IMG/VR virus record: IMGVR_UViG_3300042502_000959
Coordinates: 1-64,000 of that record
Reading direction: 5' to 3' (one strand)
Source: a virus
DNA length: 64,000 bases
Part shown: piece after piece, positions 18,418 through 28,600 of the stretch
Layout: every line of letters starts with the position of its first letter
How positions within the stretch are numbered: the stretch's first letter is position 1
Notes under the pieces: generated by a model
What the model saw: only the letters and a program-made list of their open reading frames with translations
Told to the model about the DNA's origin: nothing
Database searches by the model: none
Program-made: the position numbers and the translations under genes

Positions 18418-19338
18418 ATGGCACTTAGTAAAGACTCAAACTCAAGAATACAAAGAGTTGCTGCACCAGCAGCAAAGCCAACGGCACAACAAGTAGGAAA
18501 GTCCCCAGATCAAATAGAGAGGGAGGTTGCAGCAAAAGCTGCTCAAATAAAGAGAGACCAGGAGGCAAGTGCTGCAGCCTTTAAAGCCTCTAAGCTAGGT
18601 ATTTCTGGATTTAATAGTATGACAGACTCCAAGGCTACGGCTGCGGCCAAACCTTCAGCTCCTTCAACCCCTTCGGCCCCTTCAGCCCCATCACGACCCG
18701 CTGCTCCAGCGGTAGATCAGGGAGCCCTGGACAGGGCAGCCCAGGCAGAAAGAGATAGGCTGGCTCAACTGGAAAGAGAAAGACAGGCCCAGCTCGAAAG
18801 AGAACGACTTGAAAGAGAAAGGCAGGAAGCGGTAGAGCGAGCCAAGCAAGAGGCTATTGCCAGAATGCCAATACCACTCGTTCCAGCTACAAGAGAACCA
18901 GTCAAGTATGCGACACCAGAAGATGTCCTTATTGATGAAAACGATGTGCCGATAGAATTAATCCTTAAACTAACTTTAGAAAAAATTGGCGGCTTAGAAT
19001 TAATAAACCTTGTAAGACACGATACTGTTAATGGACAAAACATAATCTATAGGCCAATAAAAAACGTTTCTCAGTTGGCAATTGATTATAACCCACAAAA
19101 CATGGTAAAGATGCCAGGCTCTGGAGAAGAATATTTTAAGAATTTTGCAATAAAGCTAGAAAATCATATAGAGCAAACTACAAACGAAGACCCACCCCTA
19201 GTAGCCTACATTGATCCAATTACTAAAAATGTTATAATTGATGTAATTAACACTAAGGCAGATTACGAAATAGAGGTCCAAATGGTCTCTTCTGGAAAAG
19301 TTTTTGATGGTACAATATATGAAGAGGATTATTCATGA
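18418..19338 (+). CDS. Minor tail protein with Ala/Pro-rich and coiled-coil N-terminus
   Basis: This 306-residue protein has an Ala/Lys/Pro-rich first third, including a run of short Pro-Ser-Ala repeats near 80-100, then an Arg/Glu/Gln-rich coiled coil (about 100-145) and a globular acidic C-terminal domain (about 165-306). It lies in the tail-tip cluster and overlaps the next gene by four bases. It is likely a structural linker of the tail tip; no enzyme motif is seen. Confidence 0.6.
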   Translation: MALSKDSNSRIQRVAAPAAKPTAQQVGKSPDQIEREVAAKAAQIKRDQEASAAAFKASKLGISGFNSMTDSKATAAAKPSAPSTPSAPSAPSRPAAPAVDQGALDRAAQAERDRLAQLERERQAQLERERLERERQEAVERAKQEAIARMPIPLVPATREPVKYATPEDVLIDENDVPIELILKLTLEKIGGLELINLVRHDTVNGQNIIYRPIKNVSQLAIDYNPQNMVKMPGSGEEYFKNFAIKLENHIEQTTNEDPPLVAYIDPITKNVIIDVINTKADYEIEVQMVSSGKVFDGTIYEEDYS

Positions 19339-20516
19339 TTACAGATGTTGGCAAAAACCTATTGGCTAAGTACCTTATTGGACAGGCTCCATCTTACGCA
19401 ACTCATATTGCTATTGGTTGTGGACCAACCCCTAAAGCTATAACCTATGACCCAACCAGCGAGGACATAACCGACATCCTAGCAAAGAAAAATTTAGACT
19501 TTGAAATGTTTCGTGTTCCAATTAGCTCAAGGGGATATGTAAATGAAAATGGCGATTCTAAAATTGTTTTAACAGCCGAACTACCAACGATTGAAAGATA
19601 CGAAATTACAGAAATAGGAATTTATTCTGCTGCATCAAATCCAACTGCTGGAGCATACGATAGTAAAACCGTTTATTCTTTTTCAACAGCAGAAAACTGG
19701 GAGTATCACACAGCAACTGCAGCATCCACGATTGAGGTGGTTAATACCCCCTTGGCGCAAGACCCTCTAGAGAAAGCAATAATTACTCCTAGAGTTCCCG
19801 CAGTCTTTCAAACCAATGCTGACAATACAACCCTTCTTGACATTAATAGGCTAAATAGATATGAGTCTTGCAGGTATTTAAATAACACAATATTTATCCC
19901 AGGAAATGAGTCAACCCTATCTATTCCTTCAGGATCAAGGATGGTAGCCACTAATGGATCAAATCATATACACTTGACTGGAGCAAGTCTTGATTTTAAT
20001 AAAAATTCAGCAAGTGATGAGCTAAAGCTTGCATTTTCTATTGTTAATAAAAGTGCAACGCCTACAGCAAATGGCTTTCACCCAACAAGAGTAAAGCTGT
20101 TAGTTGAGTTTGCAGATAGCGATGCTGAAGAAGCAACAAACTATGCTCAGTTCCAAGTAGACATAACTAACGGAGTTGGTGGCTATGATTTTGCAACCAA
20201 TAGATATATTGTTGTAACCAAGCAATTAAAAGATTTAATCAAAAGCACAAGCTTTACTTGGAATACTGTTAACGTTGTAAAAATTTGGGCATCGGTATTG
20301 GGAGCTGGGGGAACACCAACCTCAGACTACTACGTAGCTCTCGACGCAATTAGGCTAGAAAATACTTCTTCTATTAATCCATTATACGGAATGACTGGCT
20401 ATTCCGTAGTAAGATCTCCAGATATTCTTCCAATTGTAAAAGTTTCAAATACTGCAAACCTAGTAGAGTTTCGTTTTGCACTAGATGTAGATCTGGGTAC
20501 TGGAAATGCCAGCTAA
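19335..20516 (+). CDS. Minor tail / tail fibre-like protein
   Basis: This 393-residue protein begins with a domain (MITDVGKNLLAKYLIG to about residue 115, ending in YEITEIGIYSA) seen in tail-tip proteins that carry fibres. The remainder is beta-rich with a probable jelly-roll region (about 175-345). It overlaps both neighbours by a few bases and belongs to the tail-tip operon. A role in adsorption is inferred. Confidence 0.6.
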   Translation: MITDVGKNLLAKYLIGQAPSYATHIAIGCGPTPKAITYDPTSEDITDILAKKNLDFEMFRVPISSRGYVNENGDSKIVLTAELPTIERYEITEIGIYSAASNPTAGAYDSKTVYSFSTAENWEYHTATAASTIEVVNTPLAQDPLEKAIITPRVPAVFQTNADNTTLLDINRLNRYESCRYLNNTIFIPGNESTLSIPSGSRMVATNGSNHIHLTGASLDFNKNSASDELKLAFSIVNKSATPTANGFHPTRVKLLVEFADSDAEEATNYAQFQVDITNGVGGYDFATNRYIVVTKQLKDLIKSTSFTWNTVNVVKIWASVLGAGGTPTSDYYVALDAIRLENTSSINPLYGMTGYSVVRSPDILPIVKVSNTANLVEFRFALDVDLGTGNAS

Positions 20517-20967
20517 AAAGGTAACTATTGAAAAAAAGGACTTGCCACCACTTTCTCCAAATGGGGAGTACCTAATTCGATACCGAGTTATTTCGGAAGA
20601 TAAGAATAGAACATCCCCCTGGTCTCCCATATACACCTTAGATGCAAAACCTTTTATAGAAGATGTACTTGGGGGCCTTCAGTTGTCTGACACCTCTTTA
20701 GCAATTACAGCAATTTGGGAAGAATCTCCCGTAGCTTCATCATATGATGTTTTTGTAAGTTTTGGCATATATAATACTGGAACCTCAACGTTTGCTTGGG
20801 GCAGCTATGCCTATCATGGATCTTCATTATCTCAATCTTATTCTTTTTTAAGACCTTCTGCTGCCACTGGTATACGTGTCAAGATACAGCTTGCTGGGAT
20901 AGAAAAGGTATTAAGCCCTGCCCTAGAGATTTGCAATATAGAAGATTTTGTAGTTAGCCTCTCATAA
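20506..20967 (+). CDS. Small minor tail protein, fibronectin III-like
   Basis: This 153-residue protein overlaps the previous gene by 11 bases. Residues about 20-50 (EYLIRYRVISEDKNRTSPWSP) have the strand and Trp/Ser-Pro pattern of a fibronectin type III edge, and the second half (about 60-140) repeats a similar beta pattern. Such modules are common on siphophage tails and bind surfaces weakly. The exact role is unknown. Confidence 0.5.
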   Translation: MPAKKVTIEKKDLPPLSPNGEYLIRYRVISEDKNRTSPWSPIYTLDAKPFIEDVLGGLQLSDTSLAITAIWEESPVASSYDVFVSFGIYNTGTSTFAWGSYAYHGSSLSQSYSFLRPSAATGIRVKIQLAGIEKVLSPALEICNIEDFVVSLS

Positions 20968-20980
20968 ACCCGTTTGTTTG

Positions 20981-20989
20981 TGTTATAAT
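20981..20989 (+). promoter_or_regulatory. Extended -10 promoter, leaderless type (TGT-TATAAT)
   Basis: TGT-TATAAT ends five bases before the ATG at 20995, so the message would begin at or within two bases of the start codon. No ribosome site is present. Confidence 0.65.
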
Positions 20990-20994
20990 TAACT

Positions 20995-21438
20995 ATGGCA
21001 AGAATACCAACACCAGACAGAGGACAGCCTCTAGACGTAAATTATGTCTATCAAATAGTTGAAGCAATCAATGATTTATCTTCTCAGATATCTTCTGCAA
21101 GATATAAGTATGCATCGATAGATACATCAGAGGGCCGCCAAAGTACACTGCTTACGGATACAAAAGTGGTGGCTGGAGAGCATGTTATTTATCCAACCCT
21201 AACAAATGTAACTGCAGAAACAGACCAATCTTTTACATACTCTTTTAAGGGTGAATACAAGTATCCTCCAATTGTCACAGCTACCCCAGTTCTTATCGAG
21301 GGAACATCATCTGGAAAAGATGTGTCTGTAGTTATTTCAAGCGTTACTAACTCGGCAGTAAATGGAATTGTTCGTTTTAATAGCCCAGGACAGCTAGCCG
21401 TTAAGGTTCATATTATTGCTGTCGGTATTCCAAACTAA
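20995..21438 (+). CDS. Minor tail / fibre-tip protein with its own leaderless promoter
   Basis: This 147-residue protein starts with a short helical segment (NYVYQIVEAINDLSSQI), then a beta-rich domain (about 60-147). It closes the tail operon and is transcribed from its own promoter. The helical neck plus beta head layout is like small trimeric fibre-tip proteins; this is an impression, not a match. Confidence 0.5.
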   Translation: MARIPTPDRGQPLDVNYVYQIVEAINDLSSQISSARYKYASIDTSEGRQSTLLTDTKVVAGEHVIYPTLTNVTAETDQSFTYSFKGEYKYPPIVTATPVLIEGTSSGKDVSVVISSVTNSAVNGIVRFNSPGQLAVKVHIIAVGIPN

Positions 21439-21440
21439 CA

Positions 21441-21983
21441 ATGGCTAAAAGACACGGCCAAGTCGACATGGTAGAGTATAACTCTTTACCAGTTATTCCA
21501 GGAAACAAGAAGGTTTGGTTTTTAAACGGAGACCTAATAAGAGTTCATCACTTAAACAAGTCTAATGGAATCATGTCAGTTTACAATATTGTAAAAGATA
21601 GGATTGAGAGTTGTTTGATTTCAGATTTTAAAAAAAATAGGGAGAGGGCTTATACTGTTGGAGAAACAGCCTCACTAGTAAATCGTCATAAGAAGTATAT
21701 GCCAAGCTTGATGAAGCGTGAAATTATTCCTCATCCTACTGGATCCCAAAAAGGCGGGGGAACTGGATGGCAAGTAAGATCCTATTACGCAGAATCACAG
21801 GTAAAAGAAATTCGTGATATACTAGCTACCTACCACATGGGTAGACCAAGAAATGATAAGCTAATAACCAACGATATAACTCCTAGCCGTCAGGAATTGA
21901 CAAGGCGTCTGGGAGATGGTATACTGACTTATACGAAAACAGAAGATGGTAGATTTATTCCAATTTGGAATGAAAGCATATAA
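21441..21983 (+). CDS. MerR-like helix-turn-helix DNA-binding protein
   Basis: This 180-residue basic protein begins two bases after the tail operon ends. Residues about 68-90 (YTVGETASLVNRHKKYMPSLMKREIIPHP) have the pattern of a MerR/excisionase winged helix in which a helix-turn-helix is followed by a wing. It stands at the border between tail genes and replication genes, a sensible place for a transcription switch protein. No effector domain typical of full MerR proteins is visible. Confidence 0.6.
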   Translation: MAKRHGQVDMVEYNSLPVIPGNKKVWFLNGDLIRVHHLNKSNGIMSVYNIVKDRIESCLISDFKKNRERAYTVGETASLVNRHKKYMPSLMKREIIPHPTGSQKGGGTGWQVRSYYAESQVKEIRDILATYHMGRPRNDKLITNDITPSRQELTRRLGDGILTYTKTEDGRFIPIWNESI

Positions 21984-21998
21984 TAGAAGGAACTGGGT

Positions 21999-22208
21999 AT
22001 GGAAAACGAAAGCACTAGAGTAAAAGTTGGGTTAGGATACACTCTTAACCTTGGCAACTTTCAGTCACTAAGAATTGACCTAGAGGTATCAGATAGCAAG
22101 CGAGACAGCGAAAACACTGGAGAAGCCTTTGAACGTGTCTATGAATTTGTAGAAAACAAGCTAGCAGAAAAGGTTAAAGAAGCCTCTTCTGAAATCGACA
22201 GCAAGTAA
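21999..22208 (+). CDS. Conserved-looking small phage protein
   Basis: This 69-residue acidic protein has two beta strands (VGLGYTLNLGNF, LRIDLEVS) and a C-terminal helix (AFERVYEFVENKLAEKV). It has a good AAGGA site and overlaps the next start (TAATG). It is the first of a tight group leading into the helicase. Function unknown. Confidence 0.6.
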   Translation: MENESTRVKVGLGYTLNLGNFQSLRIDLEVSDSKRDSENTGEAFERVYEFVENKLAEKVKEASSEIDSK

Positions 22209-22516
22209 TGGCTGAGCGTAAATACCGAATGGCTTTGCTTAGTAGGTATAGTAAACTACACAAAGCTAGGTATGAAGAAAAGCCAATCGTAAATCTTAAC
22301 GTAGAGCAATGGGCTGCAGATGCCTTGATAGAGTCTTTTACCCTAGAGATTTGTTACGATATGCTAGACTACTATTTTGAAGTAAGCCCTAACCCATCTT
22401 GGAAGTATTTTGCAAACTACGCAGAAACAATTATAGAATCTAGAGAAAGAATTGTTCAGGACTTAAGGGAAAGATCTGAAAGACGACAAAAAGCGAAGGA
22501 ATGGTTAAGTGAGTAA
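22208..22516 (+). CDS. Hypothetical helical protein before the helicase, possible loader
   Basis: This 102-residue helical protein ends eight bases inside the helicase gene, so the two are coupled. Small helical proteins beside phage DnaB-type helicases sometimes load or regulate them; that is a guess from position. No motif is recognised. Confidence 0.5.
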   Translation: MAERKYRMALLSRYSKLHKARYEEKPIVNLNVEQWAADALIESFTLEICYDMLDYYFEVSPNPSWKYFANYAETIIESRERIVQDLRERSERRQKAKEWLSE

Positions 22517-23729
22517 TGTAGAGGCTAAGCTAATATCTGCAGTCTTAAAAGACAAACAGGTCCACGTTTTGCTGCAAGCAAACGTAGAAAACCTATTGCG
22601 CACTCACACAGATGTTTGGCAGTTCATTAGAAAATATTCTGAGGTAAATGGATCCGTTCCCCCAACAACCCTAGTTGTAGAAAAATTTAGAGACTTCTCT
22701 ACTACAGAAGATGTAGGTTCAACAAAGCACCACCTAGAAGAATTACAAGCAGAGTATCTTAATGCTAGTCTAAAAGATATCCTTATGACAACAGCTGCAG
22801 ATGTCCAAAGTGGCAAAGGCCCAGAAGCACTAGAAGAGCTAATCACAAAAACATCAGAGTTAAAAAAGAATACGGCTGTTATTCGTGACATTGACGTCAC
22901 AGATATTGACTCTGCTGTAGCTTACTTTGAGAATGTGCAAAGACAGAAAGAGCTGGGCATACTTGGAATTAAAACTGGTTTGCCAGGTTTTGACAACTAC
23001 CTCCCTTCTGGAATTATGCCAGGACAGCTAGGAGTGTTCCTTGCTTATCCAGGTATTGGAAAGTCTTGGCTATCTCTTTACTTTGCTGTTCAAGCTTGGA
23101 AGCAGGGCAAGTCTCCAATGGTCATCAGCCTTGAGATGTCGGAGACAGAAGTTCGTAATCGTGTATTTACTATTATGGGCGAGGGTCTTTGGTCGCACCG
23201 TAAGATAAGTAACGGAGAAATAGATATTGAAGACCTTAAGCGTTGGCACAAGGTAAACGTCGAGGGTAAGCCAGAGTTTCACATCATTTCTAATGATACT
23301 GGTGGAGACATTACCCCATCGGTTCTTCGTGGAAAGATAGATCAGTATAAGCCAGACTTTGTTATTGTTGACTATCTACAGCTAATGAGTCCTAATCAAA
23401 AGTCAGATAACGAAACTGTAAGAATGAAGAACTTGTCTCGTGAGCTAAAGCTTATGGCTATTGGAGAAGAAGTTCCAATTATGGCTATTTCTTCTGCCAC
23501 GCCAGATGATGTTACAAAGCTAGACACCGTCCCTACGCTGGGTCAGACAGCTTGGTCACGTCAAATTGCCTACGATGCCGACTGGGTCCTAGCAATGGGT
23601 AGAGCTGCTAATAGCGATATCCTAGAATGTGTATTCAGGAAAAACCGTAATGGATTTATGGGAGACTTCCTTGTTCAAGCTGACTTTGACAAGGGATGGT
23701 ACAAATATAAAGATTATGAAGATAAGTAG
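22509..23729 (+). CDS. dnaB: DnaB-type replicative helicase
   Basis: This 406-residue RecA-fold helicase would unwind the phage replication fork. Walker A is YPGIGKSWLS (about 179-188) and Walker B is VIVDYLQL (about 283-290). A SLEMSE segment near 208 and an Arg-rich end (RKNRNGFMGDF) fit the DnaB family, where the late Arg acts as finger. The N-terminal domain (1-130) is short but present. The start is GTG and overlaps the upstream gene. Confidence 0.92.
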   Translation: MSNVEAKLISAVLKDKQVHVLLQANVENLLRTHTDVWQFIRKYSEVNGSVPPTTLVVEKFRDFSTTEDVGSTKHHLEELQAEYLNASLKDILMTTAADVQSGKGPEALEELITKTSELKKNTAVIRDIDVTDIDSAVAYFENVQRQKELGILGIKTGLPGFDNYLPSGIMPGQLGVFLAYPGIGKSWLSLYFAVQAWKQGKSPMVISLEMSETEVRNRVFTIMGEGLWSHRKISNGEIDIEDLKRWHKVNVEGKPEFHIISNDTGGDITPSVLRGKIDQYKPDFVIVDYLQLMSPNQKSDNETVRMKNLSRELKLMAIGEEVPIMAISSATPDDVTKLDTVPTLGQTAWSRQIAYDADWVLAMGRAANSDILECVFRKNRNGFMGDFLVQADFDKGWYKYKDYEDK

Positions 23730-23730
23730 T

Positions 23731-23736
23731 TATAAT
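23731..23736 (+). promoter_or_regulatory. -10 box five bases before a start codon (leaderless promoter)
   Basis: TATAAT at 23731-23736 lies directly after the helicase stop, five bases before ATG 23742. Confidence 0.6.
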
Positions 23737-23741
23737 GGTTT

Positions 23742-24068
23742 ATGGACAGTTTACACCATAAACCGATTAAGAGCTTCTTCCTAGATGGCATCATCTATGA
23801 CGATTCAACAATTGCACGACTAAAAATAGAATACATAAAACTATTACTAGTTGAAATGAAAACTTTGGGGTATGTGCCAAGGCTAGACCTTGACCCAGAC
23901 TTCACAATAAGGTATAATAAAGAAGTACAAATATTTGAATTTAAATTAACGACATATGGAATATACGTAGGAAAGAAAAAAACACAGTGGATAATAGGAC
24001 TAGACGGAACAAGAGTAATCTATACACAAAAGAGCAAGTTGAAAGAGTTCTTGAGGGATCGGGTATAG
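23742..24068 (+). CDS. Hypothetical protein between helicase and primase
   Basis: This 108-residue basic protein begins with a leaderless-type promoter and overlaps the primase by 82 bases, an unusually long overlap for this genome. It has a helix (about 24-43) followed by a beta-rich half. No family is recognised. Its place between helicase and primase suggests replication, but nothing in the sequence proves it. Confidence 0.55.
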   Translation: MDSLHHKPIKSFFLDGIIYDDSTIARLKIEYIKLLLVEMKTLGYVPRLDLDPDFTIRYNKEVQIFEFKLTTYGIYVGKKKTQWIIGLDGTRVIYTQKSKLKEFLRDRV

Positions 24069-24931
24069 ACGTTCAGTCTGAGGTTGATTCCGACTTTATA
24101 ATCTTCTGCCCATTTCACAACAACTATCGTAGCCCAGCTGGAGAAGTAGACAAAAAGAGTGGTATCTTTTATTGCTTCTCTTGTCACAAAACATCAGATC
24201 TTGTGGAGTTTGTAATGTTTACATCTGCAAGAACATACTTTGAGTCAGTTCGTTTTATAAAAAGCAAAGAGCAGCAAACAGATCTTGAGCAAGAGATGAC
24301 AAGGCAGCTACATACCAGGCAAGAGTATGTTCCCTACGATGAGCTGCAAGTTAAAAAACTTCACCTTCAAGCTATGGACTCTCCAAGAGCTAGCACCTAC
24401 TTTAATGGTAGAAAAATTAATAAAGAATCTATGGCAAAGTTTGGCCTAGGCTTTTCAGAAAATTTTGATATGGTCACTGTTCCAGTTCACTCCCCAGACG
24501 GAATGCTCTTGGGTTTTGTTGGCAGATCAATTGAGGGTAAAGAGTTTAAGAATACTCCAGGACTTCCCAAGAGCAAAACCCTGTTTAACATAAATCGTGT
24601 AAAAACTGCAGAGCAGGTTTATGTGGTAGAATCTTCTTTCGATGCAATTAGGCTAGATCAGGTTGGCCTTTCTGCAGTCGCAACGCTAGGGGCAAACGTC
24701 TCTGGTATGCAAATAGAACTTCTTCAGAAATATTTCAATAACATTATTGTTATTGCAGATAATGATGAGGCAGGCGGTAATATGAAAAACAGGCTGCTAG
24801 AAAAGCTTGGCTCTCGTGTTTCCGTAATACAACTAGATAATAAGTATAAAGACATTGGTGATATGTCGGACGAAGACATAAAGTTATTAGACTTTAAGTT
24901 TGACAACGCTATTGCCAATATGCTAAAATAA
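23987..24931 (+). CDS. dnaG: DnaG-type primase
   Basis: This 314-residue protein would make RNA primers. It has a zinc-binding motif (CPFH at about 41-44, CFSC at about 63-66) and a TOPRIM domain (VVESSFDA near 214, IADNDEAGG near 257). It is shorter than bacterial DnaG, lacking a helicase-binding C-terminal domain, as in many phage primases. The GTG at 23987 is the only start that keeps the zinc finger, has an AGGAAAG site about 10 bases upstream, and forces the long overlap with the preceding gene. Confidence 0.85.
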   Translation: MDNRTRRNKSNLYTKEQVERVLEGSGIDVQSEVDSDFIIFCPFHNNYRSPAGEVDKKSGIFYCFSCHKTSDLVEFVMFTSARTYFESVRFIKSKEQQTDLEQEMTRQLHTRQEYVPYDELQVKKLHLQAMDSPRASTYFNGRKINKESMAKFGLGFSENFDMVTVPVHSPDGMLLGFVGRSIEGKEFKNTPGLPKSKTLFNINRVKTAEQVYVVESSFDAIRLDQVGLSAVATLGANVSGMQIELLQKYFNNIIVIADNDEAGGNMKNRLLEKLGSRVSVIQLDNKYKDIGDMSDEDIKLLDFKFDNAIANMLK

Positions 24932-24960
24932 TAAATAACAAATAAAATAGGAGAAATAAT

Positions 24961-25617
24961 ATGAGCGTAACAAAGGGATTAAAAGATATCAACGCCCTGC
25001 TTGACAGACCAAAATACGAAGGAACTGGAAGCAAAGTTCGCTGGCTAAAGCTAGCTGACGGACAAGCTGTAAAGATCCGCTTTATTGAAGAGCTAGACGA
25101 AGACTCGTCAAACTATGACGCAAAAAGAGGTCTGGCAATTGTAGTAAAAGAACACACAAATCCAAAGGACTACAAGCGTAAGGCTGTAGACACAATGGAA
25201 ACAGAAGGCCGTGACTGGGCAGAAGAGATGCACCGTAAAGATCCAAAGGCTGGCTGGAAAGCACGTCTTCGTTTTTACTGCAACGTTCTTGTCGATGACG
25301 GAATTGAAGACCCATATGTCGCAATCTGGTCTATGGGTATTAGCAAGCAGTCTGCTTTCAACACAATTCGTGAGTATGCTCTAGAAACTGGAAGCATTTC
25401 GAACCTAAGCTGGAAGCTAAAGCGCAGTGGTCAAGGAACAGAAACAACCTACACGTTGTTCCCGTCTGGACCAGACACAGAGCCGTATAGTTGGGGTGGC
25501 GTTGAGGCATTCCCACTAGAGCTAGCTCTTAGAAATATTCCATATTCGGAGCAGGAAGCTTTCTATCTAGGCTTTGACACTCCATCATTAACATCAGCTA
25601 CCAATATTGACTGGTAG
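24961..25617 (+). CDS. Putative single-stranded DNA-binding protein
   Basis: This 218-residue protein lies between primase and polymerase with a strong AGGAGA site. An N-terminal basic arm precedes a beta-rich core (about 25-150) with RFYCNVLVDDGIEDPYVAIW, resembling gp32-like OB-fold proteins of phages. Charged residues dominate 45-100. The role, coating template strands during replication, is inferred from fold impression and neighbours. Confidence 0.55.
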   Translation: MSVTKGLKDINALLDRPKYEGTGSKVRWLKLADGQAVKIRFIEELDEDSSNYDAKRGLAIVVKEHTNPKDYKRKAVDTMETEGRDWAEEMHRKDPKAGWKARLRFYCNVLVDDGIEDPYVAIWSMGISKQSAFNTIREYALETGSISNLSWKLKRSGQGTETTYTLFPSGPDTEPYSWGGVEAFPLELALRNIPYSEQEAFYLGFDTPSLTSATNIDW

Positions 25618-25630
25618 TAGGTAATAATAC

Positions 25631-28600
25631 ATGGGGTATGTTGGCTTACACGTTCACACGCACTACTCGCTTTTTGATGGAATTGCAACTCCTCAAGAGT
25701 ACGTAGATCGTGCTTCAGAACTAGGGATGCCTGCCATTGCAATCACTGACCACGGTTCTTTGTCTGGACACAGAGAAATGTATCGTGCTGCAAAAGAAAA
25801 AGGTATCAAGCCAATACTTGGCGTAGAAGGATATATAACGGAGGATCGTTTTGACCGTCGTGATAAAGACGAAAGAACAGGGCCATTAGACCTTGTTTAT
25901 AACCACCTTGTCCTTCTTGCCAAGAACCCCAAAGGTTTAGAAAACCTAAATAGACTAAATGAAATTGCTTGGACTGAGGGATTTTTTAAGAAGCCAAGAA
26001 TTGATTGGAAAGTCTTAGAGCAATATAAAGAAGGCATAATTGTTACCTCTGGGTGCCTTAGCGGTGTCTTGGCTAAAGCAATTGAGGCTGGAGATTTAGC
26101 CTTTGCAAAAACACATATTAAGTGGTGTAAGGATACTTTTGGTGATGACTATTACCTAGAGGTAATGCCACACAACCCACCAGAGATGAATAAGACAATT
26201 CTTGAGCTTGCCGATGAGTTTAAGATTAAGCCTGTAGTAACTCCAGACTGCCACCACTCAGATCCAGGGCAGAAAGAAATTCAAGAACTAAAGCTTATTC
26301 TTAATACTTATTCTAATAAGGTTGAAAAAGATGCAACCTATGAAAAGTCTAAAAAGTTTAACAATTTGATGGACCGCCTAGATTACCTTTATGGTGCAGA
26401 CAGGCAGATGAGCTTTAACAACTTTGAGATTCATTTACTTTCTTATGAGGAAATGAGAAGTGCCATGGAGGCTCAGGGTATTGACAGAGACGACATGTAT
26501 GAAAACACTCTTGAAATAACAAACAAGATTGAAGAGTATGACATTAAAGACCACATGAACCTATTGCCAGTTCAGTACAAAGACCCAGATAAAGAATTAA
26601 AGACTTTGGCTATTGAAGGACTAAAAGCCAGAGGGCTAGATGGCAATGCCGAATATCTAGATAGGCTTGAAGAAGAGCTTAAGGTAATTAAAGATAAAAA
26701 CTTTGGACCATACTTTCTTGTTGTGCGCTCTATGATTGCATGGGCAAAGAAGGAAGACATCATGGTTGGTCCAGGACGAGGATCGTCTGCGGGATCTTTG
26801 CTTTGTTACTCTCTGGGCATTACAGACATTGACCCAATTAAGCATGGCCTTCTGTTCTTCCGATTTATTAATCCAGAACGTAATGACTTCCCAGATATTG
26901 ATACAGACATCCAGGATAACCGTCGTGAAGAAGTTAAAGATTATCTTGTTCGTCAATATCGTCACGTTGCATCTATTGCAACATTCTTATCTTTTAAGGA
27001 TAAGGGTGTAGTAAGAGACATTGCACGTGTACTAAATATTCCTTTGCCAGACGTAAACAAGGTTATGAAACTTGTAGACACTTGGGATGAATACTGTAGC
27101 TCAAAGTCTACTGCGGAGTTCCGTGAGAAGTATCCAGAGATTGAAAAGTATGGAGAGCAACTACGTGGACGAATTCGTGGTACTGGTATTCATGCTGCTG
27201 GAGTTGTAACCTCTAAAGAACCAATCTTTAGGTATGCGCCAATGGAAACCAGATCATCTCCTGGCTCTGACGAAAGAATTCCAGTAGTTGCAGTTGACAT
27301 GGCTGAGGCCGAAAGAATTGGATTAATTAAGATTGATGCTTTGGGTCTAAAAACTTTGAGTGTGCTACAGGACACCCTAAAGATTATTGAACATAGAAAT
27401 GGAAAAAAGATTGATCTCCTATCTATCCCAATGGAAGATTTAAAAGTTTACGAAATGCTCTCTTCTGGATACACCAAAGGAGTTTTCCAATGTGAAGCTA
27501 CGCCATACACAAACTTGCTGGTAAAAATGGGTGTCAAAAACTTTAATGAGCTAGCAGCTTCCAATGCGTTGGTTCGTCCAGGCGCTATGAATACAATTGG
27601 TAAAGACTATATTGCTCGTAAGCATGGAAAACAAAATATTTCTTATCACCACCAAGTTATGAAAAAGTTTACAGAAGATACTTACGGATGTATCCTTTAT
27701 CAGGAACAAGTTATGCAAGCTTGTACAGAGCTCGGTGGAATGACCATGGCAGAAGCAGACCAAGTTCGTAAGATCATTGGTAAGAAGAAAGACGCCAAAG
27801 AGTTTGATAAGTTTAAGGATAAGTTCATAGACGGATCATCTAAGTTTATGGCACCCAACTTGGCAAGAGATCTTTGGCACGACTTTGAAGCCCACGCAGG
27901 GTACTCGTTCAACAAGTCTCACGCTGTAGCCTACTCAACCCTGTCTTATTGGACAGCATGGTTAAAGTTCTATCACCCACTAGAATTTATGTATTCCTTG
28001 CTTAAGAATGAAAAAGATAAAGATACCAGAACAGAATACTTGATTGAGGCAAAGCGTATGGGGATTGCCGTAAAGCTACCGCACGTAAACGACTCCGACG
28101 CTGACTTTAAAATTGAGGGCAAGGGAATTCGTTTTGGACTAACCGCTATCAAGTACATCTCCGATAACATTGCTTCTAAGTATATTGCTCAGAGACCATT
28201 CAAAAACTATAAGCATCTAGAAGAATTTACCCATACAAAAGGAAGTGGTGTCAACAGCAGGTCCTTGCAGGCCTTGCGTGTAATTGGTGCTGCAACCTTT
28301 GAAGATAACTCTAGAAACGAAGAAGAAATTAAAGAAAATCTTTATGAGTTTCTGAATCTTCCAGAGTTTAATATCACAGTGCCATCTCACTATTACGCTT
28401 TCATCAATCCTGTAGAAGAGTTTGAAGAAAAGGGTGCGTTTGTTTTGATGGGAATGGTAAAATCAATTAAGCGTGGAAAAGGCTGGTCACGAGTAGAAGT
28501 ACTAGATAAAACTGGAAGCGTAGGAATATTTGATGAAGAGCAAACAGTTATTGAGGCTGGCAGGAGTTACCTTCTTCTATGTGATAACAATAGGATTGTT

